Shown: positions 22,058-33,276, numbered from the stretch's first letter. The stretch: 64,000 nucleotides of DNA from Pachypanchax playfairii (GCA_006937955.1 SSNP01000297.1:231783-295782), one strand, 5' to 3'. Numbers and translations are program-made. Notes: generated by a model from the sequence alone, not told the origin.

Positions 22058-24868
22058 TGATTACATCCATGCTGTCTGGTTCTGCCCACCTTTTCAAAGA
22101 TTCTGGCATGAGATATGTGAAGACTTATCAACTTGTCTGAAATGTAACATTCCTGCTGCTCCATCAGTTTGCCTTTTGGGTGATTTAGAAAATGTTGGTA
22201 TGAAGTTGAACACAGTCCACATGGTTTTTATCACCTTATGCATTGCTAAGAAGACAATCCTTATGAACTGGAAGAATAAAAATAATCTTAGTATTAAACA
22301 ATATAAGGACCTAGGGTTAGGGTTGATGGACCATATTAGTCTTGAAACTGCCTCTGCCTCTAGATAAGACAAATCTCTCTGGGCTCTTCTAATCAGCTCC
22401 ATCACTTAGTGGGGGTGGAGGTCCTGGTCTTGTCCTGATGGCTGATTGTTGATCTGGGGTTGTCTGGGCTTTGGGGGCCAGAGGGCCCGCTTGGGGTGGC
22501 CGGGGTCGGTTGGTCGGCACGGGGTGCCATTCCCCTGGCCCGGTCGGACTGTGGGGGCCTCTGATGCAGTTGTCTGGCGGCTGCATGCAAGGCTGCTTGT
22601 GGGTCCATGCCGGCGGGCACAGGTCACCGGTCGGGTGGCCATGGTGCTCCTGAGTACGACTGGGGTGGGTCGGGGGTCTGGGAATCCTGGGGTGGTCTTC
22701 CTCTGGGCTTGAGTCCTGGTGGCGCTGGGTCCTGGTTGATGGGCCGCCGGGATTGTGGGTCGTCGCCTGCCCCTGTACTTGGCCCTGGGCCGGGGGCCTC
22801 TGATGTGTCGGTGGGACTGGGGCATCTGGGGGTTTGTGGGGAGAGCTTTACCATCTACCCGAGTAGTCCCGCCCATGGGGGGATTGCTCTGGGGGTGGGT
22901 GGAGGGGAGCGTGGGTGGGGACTCATCCTGGGTCTCTACTGTCTCTTTATAGTATAAGTGCTGAATGGAAGCTGGGGAGGGTTTAGGTTCTCCTTTTGGG
23001 GCGGTGCTGGGCAGCTTGCCTTGGGCGCCGTTGGTCGCGGAAGTAGCCGCTGCTGGGTCCCCCTGCCCTTGGTGGGCTGCGGGAAACGGGGTTGCTTATG
23101 GGGGCCAGTAAGGGAGCTGGCTCCCTGGGAGGGAATCTCCCTCCCAGTCCTTTCCTCTCCATCCCATTCGGCTTTCCTCCTCCCGCTCCATCGCACAATC
23201 CCCTCCGCAACACAGGGCCTTGGGATGCAGGTTCTCTCCACCCTGGTGGCAGACTGCATCCCAATTTTAACCCACAGCTTAGACACTCTCTCTATACACA
23301 TTCACATTACACACACGTAGGACTCTTGAGGGTGGACTGGACCCTAGCCCTCTGTTTTAAATGCACGCTAGAACATCTAACACTACCAACTTATCTGAGC
23401 GGGAGGAGTGAGGCTCAGGGTCTTTTCACATCCCTGTTCTCTGCCTGCGGTCAGGGGCTGGGGGATGGGGGAGGACCTGGCCATCTAGTCAGGGTCAGGA
23501 GTGGGTAGCGGTGGTCTGTGGCATTGGCGATCCTGGTGGTCTGCTTTGCTCTGCCTCAGAGGGGAAGGGATCAACTCCTGGGTCTTGGATTAGTTGCCAC
23601 CTTGGGGCTACTGGTACCTAGATCCCGGGAGTGTAGAGTGTGTAATGGGAGTGTAAGTATGTCTGTGGCATCTATTCTTGTTTCTGTTCACGTTGGTATG
23701 TATGACAGAGTTTGTGTGTGTGCATGAGGGTGGGACAGTATGCTTGTGTATGTGTATGACTGTTTGTGTATGTATGTCTGTCTTTGTCTATGTGTCAGGG
23801 TGGGTCTCGTACTCCCCCTCGGTCTAGCAATATCTTATACCCCTTTATAAGGACTTGTCTCCCCCCACCAAGCTCCCCACTGCTTACTGGTTCTCCCACC
23901 AGCCTGCGCACTGGGGGTTTCTAGAGTTTGGGGCTGCGTGCTTGGGGTGTGTGCGGGCCTGCTCCCGGTGGCTGGCCGGTGGGCTGGGCGCTTCCTGGCT
24001 CTGTCCAATACCTTCTTCGGGAGGGGCTGCCCTTGGGTCTCGGAATTTGGATCCGTGTCCTGGGGTGCTTGGGGGTGGCTGGCTGCTGGCGGGGTCTGTG
24101 GAATCGCGTCACGGCTTCCTGGGGCGCCTGTACTGCGGTTGTGGGGTGACTGCGCTGGAGGTTGCCTATGGTCTTGTCTGGGAGGGGGCTTTGGTTTCTC
24201 TTGCGGTGGCCTGCCTAGGCTCTGCCGCTCCAGGTTTAGGGCCTGGATCCCTTGGGCTTGAGTCAGCCCTGTGGTCTGCTTTGAGGTCTGGGGGCCGGGG
24301 TTGGGGCTTTCCACACTCACTGTCAAACAATTTTATGGAGAAACCTTATGGTCACAGGTGCGTCCATGCACACAGGTGTGCACACAGATATTCACAGACA
24401 CCCACTGACTTGGGCTGCAGCTTCCACTGGGGATGTTGTGTGTTAAGCAGTGTCATTATTTGTTTGTGTCCACAATGATATTATCAGTGTTTAAATATAC
24501 TGTAGATGTTGGTCGATGCCGTGGTGTCTCTGCTCTTGTTTTTGTCTCTCAGCAGGTGTTGAAGCAGATTTCTTTCTCTCCCAACTTTTCTTCTTATCTT
24601 TTTTCCTCTTCTTTCTTTTTCTTTTTCCTCTAATTTCCTCTCTCCTTTGCCATGTCCGCAAAAAAGTTGTAATAAACAAGATAACAAGGTAACAAGGTGA
24701 ACATTGCAGTGATTGCTGCATGTTTGGCTTGTGAGAACAAATCTGTCAGACATCAATTCCGACTGCTTTAATGTCAGACAGGATATGGGGAGAAAAAAAA
24801 AATTAAAGAGGAATCAAAGAAGAGACATCAGTTGCATAAATATAAGCTTTTCAGGGTGTTGCCTGGAT
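22044..24868 (+). mobile_element. L1-type LINE 3' part with long GC-rich 3' untranslated region
   Basis: From 22044 to 22367 the + strand encodes a piece like the C-terminal end of L1-type ORF2: AVWFCPPFQRFWHEICEDLS, a PSVCLLGD motif and ILMNWKNKNNLS. A GC-rich stretch of about 2 kb follows (22400-24430), much richer in G and T than its surroundings. Long open frames occur in it on both strands but have no domains, which fits a LINE 3' UTR. Beyond 24430 the DNA becomes pyrimidine-rich, then AT-rich. The element is 5'-truncated and lies exactly between two direct repeats. The right border with ordinary genomic DNA is not clear. Confidence 0.6.
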
Positions 24869-25448
24869 GTTACCAAAACCACAAAGTCTTGTTTTTTGCA
24901 ATGAATAAAGCAGTTTTTTCTGTGTCCAATCTGCTTAGAATTGTATCAAAACAGAAATAAAGAGCCAAAAATTCATAAAATCATTAATAATTATATTTCT
25001 TGTCCTGAAGTGGATTTAATTCAGTAATCTAAATGTTGAACAAATTCAGAGCACTACAGTTGGAGCTATTGAATGAATGCAACAGATCCATATAATCCTG
25101 TCTGGATGTAGTTTACACACCTTTAAAGTTGAGGTGGAAAAGTACTTGATCTGTGCAATTTCCCAACAGCTCAACTCAAGTTAGCATATAAGTACATTTC
25201 TACATTCAAAGTAACATTACAAAAACTTGAGTACATCTGGATAACAGGCTTCTGAAGCTGAGAAATTTTAACAGTAACTAATTCAGTTCTAGTTTTTATG
25301 TGAGGATTAAAAGTGGAATTTATCTTTCAAACTCAGTTACCTGGAAGAGTTTTATTATTTAAGAACAAAAGAAACATTTCTTTTCTTTACATCAGGTGTA
25401 TTACTGGAACCATGGTGAGGGTTGTCCTTTTTCTTGGATGTCTCCTCA
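24869..25448 (+). repeat. 580-bp direct repeat, right copy (promoter and start of intact gene B)
   Basis: Partner of 21464-22043. Here the repeat continues without a break into the complete gene. Confidence 0.9.
25159..25192 (+). promoter_or_regulatory. Promoter block of Thr-rich gene B
   Basis: TTTCCCAACA lies at 25159-25168 and the TATA-like CATATAAG at about 25186-25192, with the same spacing as in gene A. Confidence 0.5.
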
Positions 25449-25983
25449 TCGTCATTGTGGCTCAACCTGTGAGTATGACATAATCTTAGTTTCTGTGAAT
25501 GATGATTTTCAGTGAATGTTGTTTAGATACTTTGTTTTATTTTATGTAATGAAAATGTAATATTACAGGTGGAACACCTGCGATTTGTCCGTTCTGACTC
25601 AGGTTCTAACTCTGACTCTGGTTCTCACTCTAATGAGGTGGGTATCTTTTCTGTTCTAAACTATATAAAAAGTGGTTGTGATTTAGGGGAAGAGCAGACA
25701 ACCAGAAAGTTTCCTGTTCAATCCCAGTTTACACCACATGTACTCTGCTGCTATACTTATGATAATATCACTGATTTTCTTGAAGGTCCAGCGTGGTAAC
25801 AATGAAGCGTACCAACTCCTTTTGAACATATTGGAGCAAATTCTTAAAACAGCCACAACTGCCGCTACAACAACAACTACAGCTACAACAACAACTACAG
25901 CTGCAGCAACAACAACAACCACTGCTCCCACAACAACCTCAGCAACAACAGTTGTCACCACCCCTCGCCCTGGTGGCAGATGA
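25412..25983 (+). CDS. Thr/Ala-rich mucin-like secreted SCPP-type protein, copy B (~107 aa)
   Basis: Coding exons, phase 0: 25412-25468, 25569-25637, 25786-25983. The signal peptide is MVRVVLFLGCLLIVIVAQP. Exon 2 ends in a Ser/Asp-rich tract with SDSGS repeats and a terminal HSNE (SxE). Exon 3 starts with a Leu-rich amphipathic piece (YQLLLNILEQILK), then Thr/Ala repeats with single Pro, and ends TPRPGGR. Both this and copy A have a 198-bp last exon, although the repeat details differ. Poly(A) signal AATAAA at about 26022. It is expected to be secreted, phosphorylated in exon 2 and O-glycosylated in exon 3. Confidence 0.82.
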
Positions 25984-26284
25984 ATAAAACCGCAAATCAG
26001 TGAATGCAAAACCAACTTCAAATAAATGTTTGGCTTCAAAACTGTTTGCACTTGTTTGTGGTGTTTTCCTAAAAACTAATTATCAATGAAAATTATTCAG
26101 TTCTTTAATTATTTACATGTAAAACCATGTTTGCTTCCACAGAAACACAAAGTTGATAAATGTGCATTCAAACATGGATTAAAACTCGGTTTTGTATAGC
26201 ATTTGTTAATCAAACCTTAAAAACAGAAAACATTAGTACTCACTAGGTCTATAGGTAAATACTTCCTCAGATGAGCAACAATGT

Positions 26285-26615
26285 TTGACATGTGGTAAAT
26301 GGCATGTACTTGTATAGCCCTTTACTCTGGTCCTACGACCCCCAAAGCGCTTCACACTACAGTCTGTCACACACACGTGTGTGGTGATAAACTACACACA
26401 CGTTGTAGCCACAGCTGTCCTGGGACACACACTGACAGAGGTGAGGCTGCTAGACACACTGCAATCACCACCAAACAAGCAAAGTGGGCTAAGTGTCTTG
26501 CGCAAGGACACAACGGCCAAGCCATCTTTTTCTCCAGGCGGAGCAGGGATTCGAACTGGTGACCATCCGGTTACCAGAAGACCCACTCTACCGCCTGAGC
26601 CACTGCCGCCCTATG
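26285..26615 (-). mobile_element. tRNA-derived SINE (minus strand)
   Basis: On the minus strand the right end reads GGGCGGCAGTGGCTCAGGCG, with TGGCTCAGGCGG as A box and AGTTCGAATCCC as B box. The body then runs through TTGCGCAAGACACTTAG and AAGCGCTTTGGGGG to a tail at about 26285. This is a common fish SINE layout with a tRNA head. Confidence 0.8.
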
Positions 26616-26884
26616 TGTTTGTACAATTAACTTTTAATAAGACCAGAATGGAGACAATGTTCCTACATTAGTAGACAGACAGAATCAAACGTTTCACTGA
26701 TTGCTTTCTAAACCAATAAACCTTTTGATTTGTCATCATTAAACCAGGTATTTCAGTGAACGACACATCACTAGTTTTGACAGTAACCTTACCCCATATC
26801 TTGGCCCTTCTTTAACTAGCTGTTAGCTCATCAATCCAGTATGTGCTAATCTGTATTTCTACAAACTGAGGATATTCAATTAGC

Positions 26885-27695
26885 CAGTCCCTCCAGGATT
26901 TCGCGGGCAATTTTTATGATTATGGCGGAGAAAAACACCGGATTTCGCGGCCTGTTTTTCAAAAAGTTGCGATTTTTTTTTTCAGTAGAATGCTCATCTT
27001 TAAGGCTCCTATCATAATTATCTGATCTTATGATGTCCAAACTGAATGTAAAATCTTATTTCCATTATTATTCTATTATTCTTGTGGTGTAGTGCAGTTT
27101 TTCTGACTTGACCCACCTTGATTCGTTCTGTGGTCGCTATCGCTCTGGAGGCAGCTGCTTCGGTCACAGTAACTTGTCGAAGGAGGTGTGCGTTTGCTTG
27201 AAGTCTCCTCGTGTGTTTTGCACTGCTGAAATGTTTGTCAATCAACGACTTTCGCTTGTGTTCAATAACAACATTGCACTTTGAACAAAAAAGTTTACCC
27301 CCGCTCTCGTGAAGCAGCGTTGGGAACTGTTTAGCGAGGTCTCTTGCCGATATTTTTGTTGGCAAATGTGATTTATTATTGTCACCCATGTCGCTCGTGT
27401 CTCCATTCTCCCGGCACAGGATAAAGACAGGAAGTGACATAGGGGTTCTCTTCTTCTTCTGTTCTGAAAAGCTAAGCCAAGCCTACGCTAACGCTCTCCT
27501 GCCTCCGCAGAAAGTACTTGTGCGAAAACTAACAGAAACATTAGGGAAGAGGCACAAACGACTATTTTTTCCAGGAAAGTTGCTGGAAAGTTGCGGTGTT
27601 TGGAGGAAGTTGCACGAGTGCGCTGATTTCGCGGAGTTTCATTGAAGTTGCATTAATAGTTGCGATCGCAACATCGCGAAATCCTGGAGGGACTG
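26885..27695 (-). mobile_element. hAT-like transposon with BED/CGGBP1-type zinc finger remnant
   Basis: The ends are CAGTCCCTCCAGGATTTCGCG and its exact complement, with ATTAGC directly repeated outside (26879-26884 and 27696-27701). On the minus strand, 27390-27018 encodes an N-terminal transposase-like piece with KLFCSKCNVVIEHKRKS and IDKHFSSAKH, i.e. a C-x2-C...H-x4-H finger as in CGGBP1/BED proteins derived from hAT elements. The catalytic part is missing. The 6-bp flanking repeat is shorter than the usual 8 bp of hAT. Confidence 0.75.
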
Positions 27696-27704
27696 ATTAG
27701 CTTT

Positions 27705-28265
27705 CTACATCAGGTATTAATTGTACTTGAATGTTTTAATGCTGATATTAAACCAGAATGAATCATCCCAATCATACAAAAAAAAATCAAAAGACGCACA
27801 ATTTAAAAATCAATTTATTAATTTTTATGCACTTTTCCATGCAATGATAATGACAGAAACAATGAAGAACAGTTCAAAGTCAGCAACAAAATAATTATGA
27901 ACATTAATTTATTTTCTTTTAGATTATTATTTAACTGACTCACAGTATTAACATGTTTCCTAAACATGAGCAGCATCACTGGGTGTTGTCTGTAATCATG
28001 AGCAATCAAAGTAAAGCAACTCAAAGCCGGGTCTTGGAATATGGACCCGTAGAAGGTTTGCCCCAACATAAAATGTACATGGCAACAGGTGGGCATACAC
28101 AACTGTACCGGAGTCTTACAGCTGTTGAGTTTGATGTATTATAAACGCATTGCTATCAAACAGCAGTTTGATAAGGGGTGTGGGGTTGGGAGGGCACGTA
28201 GGGCACCAACATGACAAGAGCCAGGTCTGATGCAACATACTGATGAGGTTCTGGAAGATTTCTTC
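27705..28265. other. Intergenic, no gene seen
   Basis: No supported exon or repeat between the hAT-like element and the promoter of the decayed Thr-rich copy C. Confidence 0.35.
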
Positions 28266-28275
28266 ACAGCTGAAA

Positions 28276-28840
28276 TTTCCCAACATCTGTGCTCCAGCAG
28301 CTGCATATAAGAGAAATTCAGCATTGAGAGCAACAACCTCCCTGCAACAACCTCCCTGATCATCTGTCAGACTCTCTGCTCAAACGATGAGGATTTGACT
28401 AAAAACCTTTTTAAAAACACATTACTAAGCTTATATTTGAGGACTGTTAAATAGTAATTCTATTCATTTGTTTATTTAGAGAAACAACCTTTATTATTTT
28501 GTTTAACAGGTGAAATCTCTGTCACAATGCTGAAGGTAGCAATCGTTTTTGGATGCCTCATGACCCTCATTTTGGCAGAACCTGTAAGTGTGACTATAGT
28601 TATTATCATTAGATGAATTAATATGAATTTATAAGTGAAGTAATGAACATTTTTATGCAGATGGAGCAACTGTGATTTGCTCGCAGGGTCTAACGCTGAC
28701 TCTAACGCTAATTCTATTTCACACACCTGAATTTTTTTCTCTTCTCAGATTTAAAGCTTGCAATCCAGAATCCACCAGATGGTTAAACAATGTTCCTCCC
28801 TGCCTGTCTTTACTGAAAAATAAAACTGTTTGATGGAAAA
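28276..28840 (+). pseudogene. Thr-rich SCPP-type gene copy C, pseudogene with nonsense codon and no Thr repeat
   Basis: The promoter is intact (TTTCCCAACA 28276-28285, CATATAA at 28304-28310). So is the signal-peptide exon 28527-28583 (MLKVAIVFGCLMTLILAEP) with a good donor. The next exon starts at the expected acceptor with ATG GAG CAA CTG, but the fifth codon is TGA (28673-28675), where copies B and E have CGA (Arg). This is a likely C-to-T change. The Ser/Asn part after it is shifted out of frame. Near 28749 an acceptor leads to ATTTAAAGC-like 3' UTR sequence resembling that of copy E, with no Thr-coding exon. Poly(A) AATAAA at about 28820. It is most likely a dead copy. Confidence 0.8.
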
Positions 28841-28914
28841 TGTGCTCACTGTGATTTTATTTTTTGACTTAAAAAAATATGAAATAGGGCTAAATGTTTG
28901 AGCACTCAGTACTT

Positions 28915-29720
28915 GTTCTATTCAGTCTTCCAACTATACAGATGTAGGAGGAGCAGCTGTGGGGGTTAGGGGATTCTTTTGTCAGCCACCAGTAGGATGT
29001 CCCCACCTGGACTGCTCCCCCTTCACCAGTGTCTCACATATCATTACCCATATCACAGCATGTACACATCCAAGCACTTTAAAACACACTGACAACTCAT
29101 GCTGAATGGGTAAGAGGACTTGTTGGAGGCCCCACCCACACAACCTCTGCTGCAGGTTCTATACCAACTGGGTATACCTATCTGTGGGATAGGCTTTCCT
29201 TATGGATGCTCTGGGGGTGGTGCTGGCTGTCTCAGTGTGGATGTGGCTCACCTCAGTTTGGTGGGGGACGTGTAGGGACCTGGCTCCTGTCGTGGCACTG
29301 TGGGCTCTTGGCCAGCAACTTGGGTTCTCAATGACTCAGACTGCCCGTGGCTCTGGGGGTTGATCTGAAGGTGGATGGGGGCCGCTAACCTGTTCTCCTT
29401 TCTGGCCCACCTCTCTGTGGGGCTCCATCATGATGCCCCCTCGTACTTAACACTGTGCGGGTTGTTGGGGTTCGTATGTGACCTGTGTCTGCTGCAATGG
29501 TGAGGGAGGGGGTGGAGGGCTGGACTCTCTTGCGTGGGTGGGCGCCTAGTAGGGGATGGGGATGGCCCTGGGGCTCCTTGGCTGGTGTCCTCTTGGGGTG
29601 TCCTCCTGCTGAGGGCAGGGGCTACTCTGCTCTCCTGCTTAATCCCCTCTACAGTGGACATGTAGCTGCCTTCTGTCCCTGCCTGTGGTTGCTGGTACTG
29701 CTGTTTTTTTTGTGAAGTCT
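28915..29720. mobile_element. GC-rich block, possibly LINE 3' UTR fragment
   Basis: A G/T-rich, GC-rich block with no domain-bearing frame, similar in base composition and wording (GGGGATGGGGATGGCC..., CTGCCTGTGG) to the LINE 3' region at 22400-24400. A poly-C/poly-A run follows at 29822-29851. The relationship is inferred by resemblance only. Confidence 0.35.
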
Positions 29721-29821
29721 TAAGAGGTAGATGCTCCGGAACATTTAGGTGTTCAAAAATAAAAATGGCAGCATAGGTGATGAAAAATTGTCTTTGAACT
29801 TTATAATTAAGGAGGCAGCCC

Positions 29822-29851
29822 TGCCCCCCCCCCCCAAAAAAAAAAAAAAAA
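29822..29851. repeat. Poly(C)/poly(A) run
   Basis: About 14 C followed by about 17 A, a simple-sequence tract. Confidence 0.9.
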
Positions 29852-30179
29852 TTAAATAAATTAAAACAGAAACGCAAATGCAGAAAATATCAGTTCAAGC
29901 AAACATACCACTGCACTGACAGGTTTTGATGATAGCGCTGCCTGACATCTTTTCTGTTCACTCTGGGATTTTGTGGATCTGTATTTTTAGGGATTTTAGG
30001 GTTTTTTAAACCCTGTCCAGAGACAATCAACAACTGTGATGAAATTAGTTTTGCTCAATTCAGTTTAGTCACCAGAACATAAACGGTCTGGAAGCCTTAT
30101 AAGAGCTTTGCCCACTTTGTAGTGTCTCAACGTCCTTCTGTAATTATTTGACACCTGGAACATTTCTCAATGATTGCCA

Positions 30180-31225
30180 TTTCCCAAGATTGTAGCTGCG
30201 TACAAGATCTTTATCATTCAGACAGCAACTCAGCTTCTTGGCCTGTTCCTACAAACAGCTAAAGGTTTGAAGGGTTGACTAAAAAGAAATAAATCTTTAT
30301 TTTGTGGTGGAAAAAATATTATCAACAGCACAAACACATTGACTACCGTTAATAATTAAATGGTCTTTATTCTGCAGCAGTGAAATGGTCATATAACTGC
30401 TCGCAAGCTATCTGACTTGAGGACCACTGTCAAATTCTTATATACTAAAAGTGATGTTATTGATCAGAATGGTTTGATTGCTTGAAAAGCTTCTTCAAGA
30501 TAAAGGGAGTGGTTTTATTGCCTCAGCTAACTAAAGCTACACCAAAGACATGAAAGGACAGATCACACATCGACAGGAGAGCCCTAAGGCCCCCTGTCTC
30601 AAATAAAATAATACCAATTAGAACGGGCTTCAAGCACTTCCCCAGACACTAACATGTAAAATTAACAGGGAATATAACAGTAGTTATGTATGATAAAAGA
30701 AAACCCAGTGAGTAACTACATTTTCCTCCACAAGTTTCAGTAACATTAGGATGCAGATGTGATCTATTTTTAGTTGTTTATGACTGTTTTGAGTTTTCTT
30801 TTTTGCTTCAACAGGTGAGATGAAACCATGTTTTTTTTTTTTGCCTCATTATAATGCAACTGTGGGATTTTATTATAGCCATTATCATTAACAATAATAA
30901 AAACATTTTGCAAACAATTCCGTGTGATCCTCTGATATAAAGGTTTTTTTTAAATACAGCAACTATAACAATTGCGCTGGAGGAACATCTGTTGAACCAG
31001 ATGTTTCTTGCTCCTTATGCTAAAAAATACAGCTGTAATGTAATCAAAAATCAACACTTTGGGGATGTTGGACAAAAGTACAGCTTTTACATTTTGCTGA
31101 GAATAAGTTTGTTTCCTCTCATTTCAGATTTACATTGTTTTACCTGGAAGAGTTTGAATATGGGCCATGATTCAAAATTCAGTAACATCTTTAAAATTTG
31201 ACTAATAAAGTTTATATTTTGAAAA
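30180..31225 (+). pseudogene. Relic of a further Thr-rich SCPP-type gene copy (copy D)
   Basis: Scattered pieces line up in order with copy E at 32100-33060. TTTCCCAAGA is at 30180-30189, with the TATA position changed to GTACAAGA. A leader CAGCTTCTTGGCC...AAACAGCTAAAGGTTTGA-like part is at 30230-30275. TTGCTTCAACAGGTGAGAT is at 30805-30825, followed by an ATG and a T-run instead of the signal peptide. GAACCAGATGTTTCTTGCTCC is near 30995, like the ...GAACCAAATGTTGGCTACTC of copy E. The 3' end TTTCAGATTTA...TCTTTAAAATTTGACTAATAAAGTTT is at 31125-31215. The coding exons are destroyed. Confidence 0.6.
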
Positions 31226-31229
31226 ATTA

Positions 31230-32060
31230 CCATACGGTATAAAAAATGGAAACACATCACGAGTATTACATATAGGTCACATACACCACAGGATTTAATG
31301 TTTCATAAAAGAGGCTTTGTGTGTTGAAGTTTGGACCCATGTAACAGGCCTTCTTGGAAGCTTCAACATAAATAAAATTTGAATTTGAACAGCGTGACAG
31401 CATCTTTTAGATAAACCAACTTTAAAATAGAAATTGTTCAAATATTTTTGTAAAATTAACACTTCACTTTTTTGCAAACAGTGTCTACAGAATGGGGGTG
31501 ATTGGCTAAAAATAAACAAATACAAAACAAAGTTTTTCTATTAACTTTAATGAAAAATAATTTTGCACATTATAGAGATTTGAATCACAATGTACGTAGA
31601 TGTTCGGTTTGTCTTTGTTTAAAACTCTAATGAATGCAGCCAAAGATTTATCTCGTTTACATTATGGTACAAGGACCCAAATACCTCAAACTTTAACAAG
31701 AGAATCTGCAGGTGAGTCCTGAAACTGCGCATGTGACCTCAAACAGAAAGACATTGTGAAACGTGAACTGAATGAGAGCTGTGGCCAAAAACAACAACAA
31801 CAAACAAACAAAAAACACAAAACAGCTGCCAGAGGTTGAAATAAAGGTACAAACTAACAACATACCTGCAAAGTTGACCCTTTCAATTTTAAATATATAA
31901 GCAGGAATCAGGACTTTAATGAAAAATTAAAACATTAACTAGAACTTTATGATCTTCCTGCTGAGTCAAACAGGATCAAATAACAAATCTCTACCTGATG
32001 AAATGTTTGCTTAGCGCGGGTTTGTCATCTGAAAATTTACAGTCTGAAAGGAGATTTGCT
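31230..32060. other. Intergenic, no gene seen
   Basis: AT-rich spacer between copy D relic and copy E, with no supported feature. Confidence 0.35.
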
Positions 32061-32120
32061 CATCCGGTCCAGTCGTAAGCTCTCATTATTAGCCAAACCT
32101 TCCAACTTAATAGCCAGAAG

Positions 32121-32172
32121 TTTCTCAACAATCATAGTTTCTCAACAGTTTTGCTCTTGTTACTGTATAAAT
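32121..32172 (+). promoter_or_regulatory. Promoter block of Thr-rich gene E
   Basis: TTTCTCAACA occurs twice (32121-32130 and 32138-32147), a C-to-T variant of the TTTCCCAACA block in the other copies. TATAAAT follows at 32166-32172. Further upstream, ATTAGCCAAACC near 32089 matches ATCAGCCAAACC in gene A. Confidence 0.5.
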
Positions 32173-32382
32173 ACTTCAGCATTCGAGGAACATCTCAACA
32201 GCTTCTTTACTTGCTTCTGAGAAAACCTGCTAAAGGTGTGAGAGCTTGACTGAAAACAAATCCATCTTTTGTTTCTGTATTTTCTGTGTGAGGATGCTGA
32301 TATTATGTATTTTATTTAACTTTGATGATTTAATATGTTAACGTTTATTGTTTTTGCTCTAACAGGTGAAATCACTGCCATC

Positions 32383-32835
32383 ATGCTGAAGGTTGCACTT
32401 GTTCTTGGATGCCTCCTGAGTCTCATTGTAGCTCAGCCTGTAAGTCTAACTTTATACCTGATAGTTTTAGCAATAAGAATAAGTGTGTAAATAGAATTAC
32501 TGTTACATTAACATAGTATAATGTGGCTAATGTGTAAACTTCCACAGATGGAGCAGCAGCGATTTGTTCGCTCAAGCTCCAACTCTAATTCTAACTCAAA
32601 TGAGGTGAGGGTCTTCTCTGCTCTCGACAGTCAAACCCCACATGAACACAAATTAATGTTTTTTTTTTACTTTAGCTGTACACAGATAAGTCTTTACTGT
32701 GTGTTTGAGGATAAATTTGCAGATTTCTGTTTGCAGGCCACAACTACGACTACAGCAGCTGGTGCTACAACTACACCATCGCTGAACCAAATGTTGGCTA
32801 CTCTTATACAACAAATTCTCGCCGCTCGAGGTTAA
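32383..32835 (+). CDS. Short Thr-containing secreted SCPP-type protein, copy E (~70 aa)
   Basis: Coding exons, phase 0: 32383-32439, 32548-32604, 32737-32835. The signal peptide is identical at the amino-acid level to that of copy A (MLKVALVLGCLLSLIVAQP). Exon 2 (MEQQRFVRSSSNSNSNSNE) is very close to that of copy A. The last exon differs: the Thr/Ala stretch is short (about 13 residues) and comes first, followed by a Leu/Gln amphipathic segment (LNQMLATLIQQILAARG). This is the reverse of the order in copies A and B. A 3' UTR exon probably starts near 32964 (ttcag|attta) and ends with AATAAA near 33041. The protein should be secreted. The Thr tract is too short for a mucin domain, so it may represent either the ancestral form or a contracted one. 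Confidence 0.78.
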
Positions 32836-33252
32836 AGATGATGATCAAGATGTAACTAAAGATCCAGAAGTGAGTGCAAAGCAAGATTCTTAACACAATG
32901 ATTGTCATTCCCTACTTTGTGTCCACTTTTTAATAACATGGAATGTTTTTTTTCTCGTTTCAGATTTAAATCCTTGTTTTTGATTGGAATTTTTTCCACA
33001 TAGATCGAAACTTTTATTATCTTTAAAATCTGACAAATAAAGTTTCTAAGCAGAAAAATAATTGACTTTGTGTGCCATTTCTATAAATATAGATTTGAAA
33101 TGTAAATTTGGTGCAAACAATCAGAACATATGAGGCATTAAACAACTGCACAGTGATGTATTATTATACTGACCTTAATTATCCGTAATTATCGACCGTA
33201 TTTATTGACCGTAATTATTAGATTTGTTTTCAAATATCTAAATCAAATCATA

Positions 33253-33276
33253 GACACACACACACACACACACACA
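33253..33276. repeat. (CA)n microsatellite
   Basis: About 12 CA units. Confidence 0.9.

Noticed and set aside
22406..24478. Several long open frames on both strands in the GC-rich block
   Set aside because: They overlap on both strands, have biased P/G/R/W composition without domains, no splice or promoter context, and lie downstream of an L1-type coding end. High GC lowers stop frequency; LINE 3' UTR is the simpler explanation.
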